NCBI GenBank assembly: GCA_026983775.1
Contig: JALSTK010000126.1
Location: 1 to 45,113 of the forward strand
Direction: 5' to 3'
Source: Calditrichia bacterium
Lineage (GTDB): Bacteria; Calditrichota; Calditrichia; Calditrichales; Calditrichaceae
DNA length: 45,113 nucleotides
Below, piece after piece: positions 33,019-41,551 of this stretch. The translations under genes and the position numbers were made by a program. The notes below the pieces were generated by a model, which saw only the letters and a list, made by a program, of their open reading frames with translations, was not told the DNA's origin and did no database searches. Position 1 is the first letter of the stretch. Each line of letters begins with the position of its first letter.

Positions 33019-33595
33019 TAGTACCTGAATGGATGATTTATAATGATCCCGGATATAATTGTTTTATTTTCACAATACAAAGCATTCCCTGTGGGATAGG
33101 AGGATCGAAAGGTCCTATAAAAGGACTCCCCTATCGTATTATTTTTATTTACGATATAGCAGGCAATTATCCCGAATAATTTCATTTTAGGGATATATCG
33201 AACTTTATTTCAAAGTAACGCTTCCCAGACGGTCCTATCGACCCGCCCCAGGCGGAAAGAAATTATACAGACACAGCGGTGCAACGATTTCTCTTTACGT
33301 CGTGCTCAACTTAATTGGGCATCCGGACGGTTGGCGAGGAACTCCCTGGATTCCCGTTTGCACGGGCATGACATCTATTTTCGTCTGTCATTATCATCGT
33401 GTCATGCTTGCCCAACTGTGTCTGGGCCTGCCCGGCTCTGTCGCGGCCTGCCCGGCTTGATTGGGAATCGATTGGGAATATCCGGTTATGAATTACTCCT
33501 TTCACCCTGTTCAGGTCGGTTAGGGTATAATTATTCTTTGTAATCTTCCTTTTTTCTTTTAAATTCTTACTTTCGATTTAATTGGGAGACGAAAC
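33019..33595. repeat. Repeat-rich intergenic region
   Basis: A 577-base gap without a gene. It holds a hairpin TATCGTA/TACGATA (33132-33156), a TGGATTCCCGT...ACGGGCATGACA palindromic unit (33350-33373), a 13-bp direct repeat GGCCTGCCCGGCT at 33425-33437 and 33445-33457 (20-base period), and a tandem GATTGGGAAT at 33459-33468 and 33470-33479 (11-base period). The 14-mer CTTGATTGGGAATC (33456-33469) is shared with 25959-25972. It looks like a site where small palindromic repeats inserted into one another. Confidence 0.7.
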
Positions 33596-35485
33596 ATGCG
33601 CTTAGTACACAAGTTTTTTCTGTTTTTAATTATGGGTGTCTTTACCCTTACCCAGTCGGTTCCGGGACAAGCGATTCCCGGGTCGTATTCGAATCTGTCC
33701 TATCATCGGGATGGTAAGTTATATTTACAAACTCAAACCGGACAATGGCCGGCCCGTCAAAAACATCCCCGCTATACACTTCAACAGATGCTGGGCAATC
33801 CCCGCGGCACCGAAAAGGGCATTACATTTGATTTTGCAGACAGCTCATTGAACGGTACTCTTTATTACGGATTTATTAACTACCGCGATTCCCGTCATCC
33901 CATGCCGGTCTTTTTCAGACGAAGTAGTCCTATCCGGGCCGGGAAAGCTAAAATTACGATTAAAGGAAAGATGTCCGGTAAATATGATATGATCGGCTGG
34001 GAAGAAAGTGGTCTGGGTACTTTAGGTTACCGGATCGTGGATAAATACGGAAATTTTCTTTACGACGGGAAAATATCATTTTCAGGGAAAGGACCTTTCA
34101 CTGTTATCCCGACATTAACCCAAGGTCCCCTGGTCAATATGCTGACCGATAAGAGTGTCGTACTGTCATTCGAAACAAATCAGCCGGTTCAGGCTCTGGT
34201 AAAAGTGAATGATCGCACCATTGGGGATGCGAAAGCCGTAACGCATCATGAATTGAAAATCAGCGGATTAGAGGCGGATCATACGTATCCATACACCGTC
34301 ATCTACGGTTCTCTAAAACAAACGTATTCCTTTCATAGCGCGCACGCTCCGGGCAGCCGTAAACCGTTCATCTTTGCCTATGCCAGCGATTCCCGTAGCG
34401 GGAACGGCGGCGGCGAGCGTGATATCTATGGAACCAATGCCTATATCATGAAAAAAATTATGGCTCTGGCCACGCAACAACAGGCCGTTTTTATGCAGTT
34501 CACCGGCGATTTGATTAACGGCTATTTACAGAATTCCCAGCAAATGGATCTTGAATACGCCAACTGGAAACATAGTATAGGCCCTTTTGCGCACTACTTT
34601 CCGGTTCGGGTTGGTATGGGCAACCATGAAGCACTCACCTATTTTTTCCGAGATACATCGGAAAATCGCTACTCCATCGATCGCTTTCCATTTGATACAC
34701 AATCGGCTGAAGCTGTTTTCGCCCGTAATTTTGTCAATCCGTTAAACGGCCCGGATAGTGAAGACGGAGCGGTTTATGATCCCGATCCGAAGCATAAGGA
34801 TTTTCCTTCCTATAAGGAAACGGCTTATTTTTATACGTATGATAACGTGGCCGTAGTAGTCCTTAACTCCAATTACTGGTATGCTCCCGGCATTAAATAT
34901 CATCCCGAAACCGGCGGGAACCTGCACGCCTATATCATGGATCAGCAACTGGCCTGGTTAAGGGCAACCCTGAAAAAATTACAAAAAGATAAGGCCATCG
35001 ATCATATCTTCATTACCGAGCACACCCCCTTCTTTCCCAACGGCGGGCACACGGGCAATGATATGTGGTACGGCGGTAGCAATAAACCCCGGGCCGTGGT
35101 GGCCGGAAAACCCGTACCCACCGGAATCATAGAACGCCGCGACCAGTTACTCGATTTGCTGGTCAATAAAACGCCTAAGGTCATAGCCATTTTAACCGGA
35201 GACGAACACAACTATTGCCGCACCGAAATCGGTCCCGACACCCGGATCTATCCCGAAAAATGGACTTTGCCCAGGCTTACACTAAAGCGAACCATCTGGC
35301 AAATCAACAACGGAGCCGCCGGTGCGCCCTATTATTCTCAGGAAACCGTGCCCTGGTCCGATAAAGTACAGGGATTTACGACCCAAAACGCCGTGGTCTT
35401 TTTCCACGTAGACGGCAAAAAGATTAACGTAGAAGTTCGCAATCCGGATACCCTGGAGCTCGTTGACAGCATGCATTTACGATAA
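33596..35485 (+). CDS. Secreted metallophosphoesterase with N-terminal beta domains
   Basis: A 629-residue exported protein (signal 1-25, ending PGQA). Residues about 165-250 form a fibronectin-like/purple-acid-phosphatase-type N-domain (LSFETNQPVQALVKVN, ISGLEADHTYPYTVIYG). The calcineurin-like core starts at about 258: ASDSR (Asp265), FTGDLING (304-309), GMGNHE (341-345), ITEHTPFF and GDEHNYCR, i.e. all metal-ligand motifs except that the first is D-x-R rather than D-x-H, a known variation in PAP-like enzymes. Substrate unknown (phosphoester or nucleotide). The ribosome site is GGGAGAC seven bases before the ATG. The SDR gene starts 47 bases downstream. Confidence 0.87.
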   Translation: MRLVHKFFLFLIMGVFTLTQSVPGQAIPGSYSNLSYHRDGKLYLQTQTGQWPARQKHPRYTLQQMLGNPRGTEKGITFDFADSSLNGTLYYGFINYRDSRHPMPVFFRRSSPIRAGKAKITIKGKMSGKYDMIGWEESGLGTLGYRIVDKYGNFLYDGKISFSGKGPFTVIPTLTQGPLVNMLTDKSVVLSFETNQPVQALVKVNDRTIGDAKAVTHHELKISGLEADHTYPYTVIYGSLKQTYSFHSAHAPGSRKPFIFAYASDSRSGNGGGERDIYGTNAYIMKKIMALATQQQAVFMQFTGDLINGYLQNSQQMDLEYANWKHSIGPFAHYFPVRVGMGNHEALTYFFRDTSENRYSIDRFPFDTQSAEAVFARNFVNPLNGPDSEDGAVYDPDPKHKDFPSYKETAYFYTYDNVAVVVLNSNYWYAPGIKYHPETGGNLHAYIMDQQLAWLRATLKKLQKDKAIDHIFITEHTPFFPNGGHTGNDMWYGGSNKPRAVVAGKPVPTGIIERRDQLLDLLVNKTPKVIAILTGDEHNYCRTEIGPDTRIYPEKWTLPRLTLKRTIWQINNGAAGAPYYSQETVPWSDKVQGFTTQNAVVFFHVDGKKINVEVRNPDTLELVDSMHLR

Positions 35486-35532
35486 TTTACCGTTGTTTCA
35501 ATAGAACCGTAAAACCATATAAACAGGAAAAA

Positions 35533-36378
35533 ATGTTCAAGGAAAATATCTTTCTGCATAAAACCATCCTGATTACCGGTGGCGGAACTGGACTGGGTAA
35601 ATCCATGGCTCAACGTTTTTCCGAATTGGGTGCCAATGTAATCATTGTAAGCCGTAAATCCGATATACTGCAAAAGAGCGCCCGGGAGATCGAGGCCAAA
35701 ACCGGCTTTCCGGTCATGCCTGTGGAACATGATGTACGGGATTATCGGAATATGAAGCATGTTTTACAACGGGGCCTGGATCAGTTCGGACAAATCGACG
35801 CGCTAGTCAATAATGCCGCCGGAAACTTCATCAGTCCCACCGAACAGCTCACTTACAAAGCCTTTAATACTATCGTTGATATTGTATTACGAGGCAGTTA
35901 CTATATGACTTTGGCTCTCGGTCAATATTGGATCAGGGAACGGATGAAAGGCGCCGTGCTCAATATCGTAACTACCTATGCTTCCACCGGCTCCGGATTC
36001 GTGGTTCCTTCTTCCGTGGCAAAAGCAGGTGTACTCAATCTCACCCGCTCGTTGGCTGCGGAATGGGGCAAATATAATATCCGCCTCAATGCCATTGCCC
36101 CGGGCCCCTTTCCCACCAAAGGCGCCTGGCAGCGATTAATTCCCGATCCTGAACTTGAGAAAGCAATGATCAACCGCATCCCCCTGAAACGCGTCGGCGA
36201 TCACTTGGAACTGGCCAATCTGGCGGCATATCTGCTTTCAGACTATGCCGGTTATATCACCGGGGAGGTGGTCACCATCGACGGCGGAGAATGGCTGGCC
36301 GGGGCCGGTGAATTCAATTTTCTGGAAAAACTTTCGGCGGAAGACTGGCAAGCCTTCAAAAAGTCCAGGAAAAGATAA
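35533..36378 (+). CDS. 2,4-dienoyl-CoA reductase-like SDR
   Basis: A 281-residue short-chain dehydrogenase. NAD(P)H motif TGGGTGLG (15-22), NNAAG (93-97), then TTYASTGSGFVVPSSVAKAGV (148-167): the catalytic Tyr149, Ser160 and Lys164 stand in the spacing of mitochondrial DECR1 (Tyr199, Ser210, Lys214) and not in the classical YxxxK. Also DECR-like are EWGKYNIRLNAIAPGPFPTKGA and the C-terminal GEF. The enzyme reduces 2,4-dienoyl-CoA esters during breakdown of polyunsaturated acyl chains, which suits the acyl-CoA synthetase nearby. Stop TAA and the next ATG are adjacent, so the next gene is translationally coupled. Confidence 0.88.
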   Translation: MFKENIFLHKTILITGGGTGLGKSMAQRFSELGANVIIVSRKSDILQKSAREIEAKTGFPVMPVEHDVRDYRNMKHVLQRGLDQFGQIDALVNNAAGNFISPTEQLTYKAFNTIVDIVLRGSYYMTLALGQYWIRERMKGAVLNIVTTYASTGSGFVVPSSVAKAGVLNLTRSLAAEWGKYNIRLNAIAPGPFPTKGAWQRLIPDPELEKAMINRIPLKRVGDHLELANLAAYLLSDYAGYITGEVVTIDGGEWLAGAGEFNFLEKLSAEDWQAFKKSRKR

Positions 36379-37176
36379 ATGGCGGTTTATATCCAAAATT
36401 TCGGCAGCAGCAGCTCGGGCAACAGCACGCTTATCCGGGACGAGCACACTTCTCTATTAGTGGATTTCGGTTTCAGTCAAAAATATCTGAACCATCATTT
36501 ATCCGCACACGAGTTGTCATTGGAAAAAATCAGTGCCGCTCTGCTGACCCATTTGCACGGCGATCATCTTAACGGCCCCGCTCTAAAAAAATTGATCGAA
36601 CATAATATTCCCATCGTAACCGCCTCCTCAATCGCCGCCGAACTACAGCGACGCTATCCCTTCTGCTCTGCCCATCACTTTATCCTGAGCGAAGAACGGC
36701 CTGCCCTTCTCGGTGATTTTTTAATCCGGTCCTTTGAGGTCAGCCATGACGTGGAAGGTGGATGTTACGGTTTTACGGTTGAAAAGGGACCACAAAAAAT
36801 CACGATTGCTACCGATCTGGGCTTTCCGCAAAACGGTCTGGCCAGCCTTTTTACCGATTCCGATTTCATCATCCTCGAATCCAATTACGATCCCCAATTG
36901 CTGGACCAATCGGGACGGTCTCCGTTGTTGATCGAGCGCATTAAATCCATCGGTCATCTTTCCAATCAACAAAGTGCCCGATTCATGCGGGACATACTCG
37001 ATCAATCGTCTAAATTGCCCCGGACCGTTCTTCTGGTTCACCTCAGCCAGCAGTGCAATACGGAGTCTCTCGCCATCGGCAACATGAAACATACCTTAAA
37101 ATCACTGGGATTCCCTTCCATTTCTGTCCATGCCGCCGGTGCACGTAAGGCCGGCCCTCTTTTTACCTTACCATAA
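36379..37176 (+). CDS. YycJ/WalJ-type beta-lactamase-fold hydrolase
   Basis: A 265-residue metallo-beta-lactamase-fold protein: GSSSSGNSTLI at 9-19, metal site HLHGDH (His58, His60, Asp62, His63), HDVEGGCYGF, ATDLGF, ESNYD and GHLSNQ near the middle and VHLSQQCN. This combination defines the YycJ/WalJ group, members of which act as exonucleases or phosphodiesterases in DNA-damage or cell-wall control. The start follows the SDR stop directly. No WalRK-type two-component system is near. Function of this homologue is inferred by family only. Confidence 0.9.
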   Translation: MAVYIQNFGSSSSGNSTLIRDEHTSLLVDFGFSQKYLNHHLSAHELSLEKISAALLTHLHGDHLNGPALKKLIEHNIPIVTASSIAAELQRRYPFCSAHHFILSEERPALLGDFLIRSFEVSHDVEGGCYGFTVEKGPQKITIATDLGFPQNGLASLFTDSDFIILESNYDPQLLDQSGRSPLLIERIKSIGHLSNQQSARFMRDILDQSSKLPRTVLLVHLSQQCNTESLAIGNMKHTLKSLGFPSISVHAAGARKAGPLFTLP

Positions 37177-37212
37177 GGATGCTTACCTTAATCCGTTTCT
37201 TTTTTGAATTGT

Positions 37213-37246
37213 TTTGAAGATTTGAATATTATAACTAAATTTAGTT
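37213..37246 (+). promoter_or_regulatory. Possible promoter with overlapping palindrome before the DUF4105 gene
   Basis: TTTG (37213-37216), 19 bases and TAAATTTA (37236-37243) match the Bacteroidota promoter except the last base. The -7 is overlapped by the perfect 14-bp palindrome AACTAAATTTAGTT (37233-37246), an operator-like arrangement. The gene starts about 55 bases downstream. Confidence 0.5.
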
Positions 37247-37299
37247 TGTTGGAAGTTTGTCTGTTTTGCGAAGCTCAATGTGAATTATGGTGCGGATAA

Positions 37300-38583
37300 A
37301 TGCATAGAAAAGCGGCTGTTTTGTTTCTTTGGTTGATTGTGGGCATGGTGCTCCTTAACGTGAATCCGCTAGCGGCTCAGGTGCCCTGGAAATCCGGTTT
37401 AAGCCAAGGCCGGGATCTGACGGTCAAACTGGTCACCTTTGGAGTGGGTGATGATATCCCTTCCTATTGGGGCCATACGGCCCTGATTGTGGAGGACAAC
37501 CATTACCATATATCCCGTATCTATAATTTCGGCCTCTATTCCTTTGATGATAAAATGCTGCTCGAATTCCTGATGGGCCGTTTGATTTTTTCAGCCGGCT
37601 CGAGTAGTGTTCCCGGCTATTTGCTGTATTACAAACATCAAAACCGGGATGTGCGTCTGGTAACTTTGAATCTACCTGCACAGAAACGCCTTGATCTGGC
37701 AAAAAAATTGGAAATCAGTGTATTACCGGAAAACAGGGATTACCTTTACCATCATTACTTCAATAATTGTTCCACACGCTTGCGCGATTTGATTGACCAA
37801 GCTGTGGACGGTCAGTTTAAAAAAGCCACTTCTATCCCGGCCCGCATGACTCTGCGACAACACACCATACGCTATATCGCCCGTAATCCGGCGTTGGAAA
37901 TGGCCTTAATGTACCTGATGAATGATGAAATCGACCGGCCCGAACTGGTCTGGGACGAAATGTTCCTTCCCGATGAACTGGAACGCCAGGTATTAAAATT
38001 TAGCTATATCGATTCTCTGGGAATGAAGCATAAACTGGCAGAAGATCGTTTCATCTTCTACAAAGCACACCGACCGCCCGTACCCGAAGTTCCTCCGCGG
38101 CACTGGCCTTATGCCCTGCTGATCGGAATGCTGTTGGGTCTGCTTGGAACGGTGATCGCCTACCGGTTTAATAAACATTTTGATTATCGCTGGCGCATTG
38201 TATACGGTACCTATAATTTTCTTCTAGGCCTGTTGATCGGCATTCCCGGCCTGACTTTAACCTTTTTAGCCTCTTTTACCGAACACACCGTTACCTATCA
38301 TAACGAAAACCTTTTAATGGCAAATATGATTACCTTCCTGCTCATCCCGGTCGCTTTAGCTCTCATTGTTAATAAACCCTGGTCCTTCCGTTGGTTAAAA
38401 TATTTATGGTACTGGCAGGCGGCCGGCGGCTTTCTGGCAGTGGCTATTAAAATACTACCTTGCTGCGATCAAAATAATTATCTGGTAATGGCTTTTATTC
38501 TCCCTATTTCGTTCGGACTTCTGGCCGCCTCGCTGCTGATTGATTACAGAATTAAAGCAATGCACCGGGAATATGTGGAATGA
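37300..38583 (+). CDS. DUF4105/Lnb-like membrane protein, candidate lipoprotein N-acyltransferase
   Basis: A 427-residue protein with signal peptide 1-26, a periplasmic DUF4105 domain (about 27-265) and five C-terminal membrane segments from about residue 270. The DUF4105 core is seen as YWGHTALIV (His59), YNFGLYSFDD and YFNNCSTRLRDLID (Cys157), giving a likely Cys/His pair in a papain-like (NlpC/P60-related) fold. The same domain combination is described for Lnb, the lipoprotein N-acyltransferase of Bacteroides, which replaces Lnt. Given the many lipoproteins in this window an Lnb role is attractive but unproven. It overlaps the following DNA methyltransferase by four bases (ATGA). Confidence 0.85.
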   Translation: MHRKAAVLFLWLIVGMVLLNVNPLAAQVPWKSGLSQGRDLTVKLVTFGVGDDIPSYWGHTALIVEDNHYHISRIYNFGLYSFDDKMLLEFLMGRLIFSAGSSSVPGYLLYYKHQNRDVRLVTLNLPAQKRLDLAKKLEISVLPENRDYLYHHYFNNCSTRLRDLIDQAVDGQFKKATSIPARMTLRQHTIRYIARNPALEMALMYLMNDEIDRPELVWDEMFLPDELERQVLKFSYIDSLGMKHKLAEDRFIFYKAHRPPVPEVPPRHWPYALLIGMLLGLLGTVIAYRFNKHFDYRWRIVYGTYNFLLGLLIGIPGLTLTFLASFTEHTVTYHNENLLMANMITFLLIPVALALIVNKPWSFRWLKYLWYWQAAGGFLAVAIKILPCCDQNNYLVMAFILPISFGLLAASLLIDYRIKAMHREYVE

Positions 38584-39362
38584 ATACGATTTTCCATAAA
38601 TCATCCCAGAAGATGGCTGAAATCAGCGATCAGTCCATTCGTCTGGTTATTACTTCCCCGCCTTATTTTAATATCAAGGACTACGGAGTCGAAGAGCAAA
38701 TTGGGAAATCCAGCCTTTCCTACCAACAGTATATTGACAGCATGCTGCCTGTATGGAAGGAGTGCTACCGGGTTTTAAAACCGAACGGCAAGCTGTGCAT
38801 TAATTCACCCATTATGCCCATGGCAAAAAAAGAATATTCCACACATTACAATCGCGATATTTTAAATATTAACAATGACATCGAAGCCTCGATCTTGAAA
38901 CATACCCTCTTTTACCGTTACGCTCAAATTATTTGGGACAAAGGCAGCACCGATCAATTGATGATGGGTTCTTACCCCTTTCCCCCTAATTTTTACTTTC
39001 TGAATACCGTAGAATTCATAAATATTTTTGTCAAAGACGGTCCGCCGGAGAAGATATCCAAAGAAGTGAAAGAGCAATCCCGACTGAACAAAGAGGAATG
39101 GCGGGAGTATATTTCCAGTATCTGGCGTTTTCAACCGGAATTAAATCGCCGCCACCCGGCTCCCTTCCCCCTGGAATTACCGAAGCGACTGATTAAGTTA
39201 TTTTCCTTTAAAAATGATATTATTCTTGATCCTTTTATGGGTTCGGGTACCACGGCTGTGGCTGCAATCCAAACCGGACGACGGTATGTCGGTTATGAAA
39301 TTAACCGCGACTATATTCGCATGACGGAAGAACGTCTAAAAAATTTGAAAATTTCATCATAA
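38580..39362 (+). CDS. Orphan DNA methyltransferase (beta-class, SPPY; N4-C or N6-A)
   Basis: A 260-residue DNA methyltransferase. The catalytic motif TSPPY lies at 25-29 near the N-terminus and the SAM motif DPFMGSGTTAVAA at 217-229 near the C-terminus, the order of beta-class enzymes. SPPY is more usual in N4-cytosine enzymes; DPPY in N6-adenine ones. A target-recognition segment lies between (about 80-200). No restriction endonuclease gene is adjacent, so this is an orphan methyltransferase, maybe regulatory. It overlaps the DUF4105 gene (ATGA), an odd operon partner for a membrane acyltransferase-like protein. Target sequence unknown. Confidence 0.9.
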   Translation: MNTIFHKSSQKMAEISDQSIRLVITSPPYFNIKDYGVEEQIGKSSLSYQQYIDSMLPVWKECYRVLKPNGKLCINSPIMPMAKKEYSTHYNRDILNINNDIEASILKHTLFYRYAQIIWDKGSTDQLMMGSYPFPPNFYFLNTVEFINIFVKDGPPEKISKEVKEQSRLNKEEWREYISSIWRFQPELNRRHPAPFPLELPKRLIKLFSFKNDIILDPFMGSGTTAVAAIQTGRRYVGYEINRDYIRMTEERLKNLKISS

Positions 39363-39417
39363 ATACGACCGATTCGGTTTGATCTCATGCATATCCATTC
39401 ACAGGAGGCATTTCATC

Positions 39418-41499
39418 ATGAAAAAACAAGGTATCAACACTCTGGTCCTGCTCTTGTTTTTATCTTCACTTTCCTTTGCTCAGAAGACCGAAGACCCCTT
39501 TCTTTGGCTGGAGAAGGTGGAAGGACAAAGAGCATTGAAATGGGTCCATGCCCAAAACAAAAGCACAGAGAACGAGCTTAAAAAAAATCCCGAATTTCAA
39601 AAAATCTATGAAAAAGACCTCACTATATATAATTCCAAAGCACGCATTGCCAACCCTGTTTTTCATGGTAAATATATTTACAATTTTTGGCAGGATGCGA
39701 AAAATGTTCGCGGATTGTGGCGCAGAACCACTTTGAGCGAGTATCTAAAAGCCCATCCCAAATGGGAAACCGTCCTGTCTATCGATTCTTTGAATAAAGC
39801 CGAAGGGGAAACATGGGTTTACAAGGGAAGCAATTTCCTGCGTCCCGGCTATAATCGCTGCATGATCAGTCTCTCACGTGGGGGTGGGGATGCGGTGGTG
39901 ATTCGTGAATTCGATTTACGAAAAAAACGGTTCGTAAAAGACGGCTTCTATCTAAAAGAAGCCAAGGGGTCCGTTTCATGGAAAGATCAGAATACGTTGC
40001 TGGTTTCCACTAATTTCGGTAAAGGAACTACCTCTTCTTCAGGCTATCCCTTAATCAATAAAATCTGGAAACGGGGAACAGACCTGGGTAAAGCTCCGGT
40101 TCTTTTTAAAGGTGATTCCACGGATATGGGCGTATGGAGTTATGTAATTTATACACCCGAACGCAGTTTTCAAATTATCGAAGAAAATATGACCTTTTAT
40201 ACGCATCGAATCTATGTCGTGGAGAAAGGGAAACGTATCCGTCTGGATTTACCTGAAGATGCCGATTTAAGTGGTATTTTTAAAAATCAGATGCTGATTC
40301 AGCTCAAAACCGACTGGACCGTGGCCGGTAAAACATACCGGCAGGGCGCCCTTTTAAGCATCGACTATGATCATTTTCTGCAAGGTGATCGGGATTTTAC
40401 AACTGTATTTCAACCCGACAATCGTTCCAGCATAGTCACGGTATCCCATACCAAAAACTATTTGTTGGTAAATATTCTGCGCAATGTACGCAGCGAACTT
40501 TACCGTTTTACTTTCGATAAGGGACAATGGAAACAAAGCCGCGTTCCGGTTCCGAAATTCGGCAGTATCTATCTGGGAAGTGCGGATCAACAGTCCGACC
40601 GCTATTTTTTTTATTATACCAACTTCCTGATGCCTTCCACTCTATATCTTGCATCGGCTATTGATAACCGTTTGGATAAGCTAAAAAGTATGCCGGCTTT
40701 TTTTGACAGCAGTCCTTTAACGGTGGAACAATTTGAAGCCGTTTCCAAAGACGGCACTCCTATTCCCTATTTTGTTGTACATCAAAAAGAGATGACTTAT
40801 AACGGTACCAATCCAACCTTACTTTATGGTTACGGTGGATTCGAAATATCACTGCGTCCCTCTTATTCGCCCACAGTCGGGTCCAACTGGTTGGAACGCG
40901 GCGGTGTTTATGTGCTGGCCAATATTCGCGGTGGCGGTGAATTTGGTCCCAAATGGCATCTGGCCGCTCTTAAGGAACACAGGCAGCGCGCTTATGACGA
41001 CTTTATCGCTGTGGCCGAAGACCTGATCAGCCGGAAAATTACCTCACCCGGACATTTGGGTATAATGGGCGGCAGTAATGGCGGGCTGCTGGTCGGTGTG
41101 GCTTTTACGGAACGCCCCGATCTGTTTAATGCCGTGGTTTGTCGGGTACCGTTGCTGGATATGAAACGATACAACAAACTACTGGCAGGTGCCAGTTGGA
41201 TGGGCGAATACGGTAATCCGGATAAACCGGAAGACTGGGCCTATATTAAAAAATATTCCCCTTACCAGAATGTTTTTAAAAACAAAAAATATCCCAAGGT
41301 TTTCTTTATTACCTCAACCCGGGACGATCGCGTCCATCCCGGACACGCCCGTAAGATGGCGGCCAAAATGGAAGCTTTGGGTTATCCGGTCTATTATTAT
41401 GAAAACACGGAAGGCGGCCATGCGGCAGCCACCACGAATCGCCAACGGGCCTATGCCAATGCTTTGATTTACACCTATCTTTTGAATCGGTTATTTTAA
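39418..41499 (+). CDS. Prolyl oligopeptidase family serine peptidase (S9A), exported
   Basis: A 693-residue enzyme with an N-terminal signal peptide (ends LSFA) and the propeller-plus-hydrolase build of family S9A, opening DPFLWLEKVEGQRALKWV. The catalytic triad is at Ser553 in GGSNGG, Asp in RDDRV (about 636-637) and His668 in EGGHAAA; GYGGFEISLRPSYSP and NIRGGGEFG stand before it. The ATG at 39418 has AGGAGG nine bases upstream; the frame from 39379 has no such site. Length and motif spacing are close to classical prolyl oligopeptidase (Ser554, His680). It cleaves short peptides after Pro, here in the periplasm. Stand-alone. Confidence 0.93.
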   Translation: MKKQGINTLVLLLFLSSLSFAQKTEDPFLWLEKVEGQRALKWVHAQNKSTENELKKNPEFQKIYEKDLTIYNSKARIANPVFHGKYIYNFWQDAKNVRGLWRRTTLSEYLKAHPKWETVLSIDSLNKAEGETWVYKGSNFLRPGYNRCMISLSRGGGDAVVIREFDLRKKRFVKDGFYLKEAKGSVSWKDQNTLLVSTNFGKGTTSSSGYPLINKIWKRGTDLGKAPVLFKGDSTDMGVWSYVIYTPERSFQIIEENMTFYTHRIYVVEKGKRIRLDLPEDADLSGIFKNQMLIQLKTDWTVAGKTYRQGALLSIDYDHFLQGDRDFTTVFQPDNRSSIVTVSHTKNYLLVNILRNVRSELYRFTFDKGQWKQSRVPVPKFGSIYLGSADQQSDRYFFYYTNFLMPSTLYLASAIDNRLDKLKSMPAFFDSSPLTVEQFEAVSKDGTPIPYFVVHQKEMTYNGTNPTLLYGYGGFEISLRPSYSPTVGSNWLERGGVYVLANIRGGGEFGPKWHLAALKEHRQRAYDDFIAVAEDLISRKITSPGHLGIMGGSNGGLLVGVAFTERPDLFNAVVCRVPLLDMKRYNKLLAGASWMGEYGNPDKPEDWAYIKKYSPYQNVFKNKKYPKVFFITSTRDDRVHPGHARKMAAKMEALGYPVYYYENTEGGHAAATTNRQRAYANALIYTYLLNRLF

Positions 41500-41551
41500 A
41501 GTCAGGCCGGCCTTTACGAATGATTTCATCCATAAGATCAAGGAAATCAAA

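Noticed and set aside
33019-33595. CRISPR array in the repeat-rich gap
   Set aside because: The repeats are 10-13 bases with 11- or 20-base periods and only two copies each, with no cas genes nearby.
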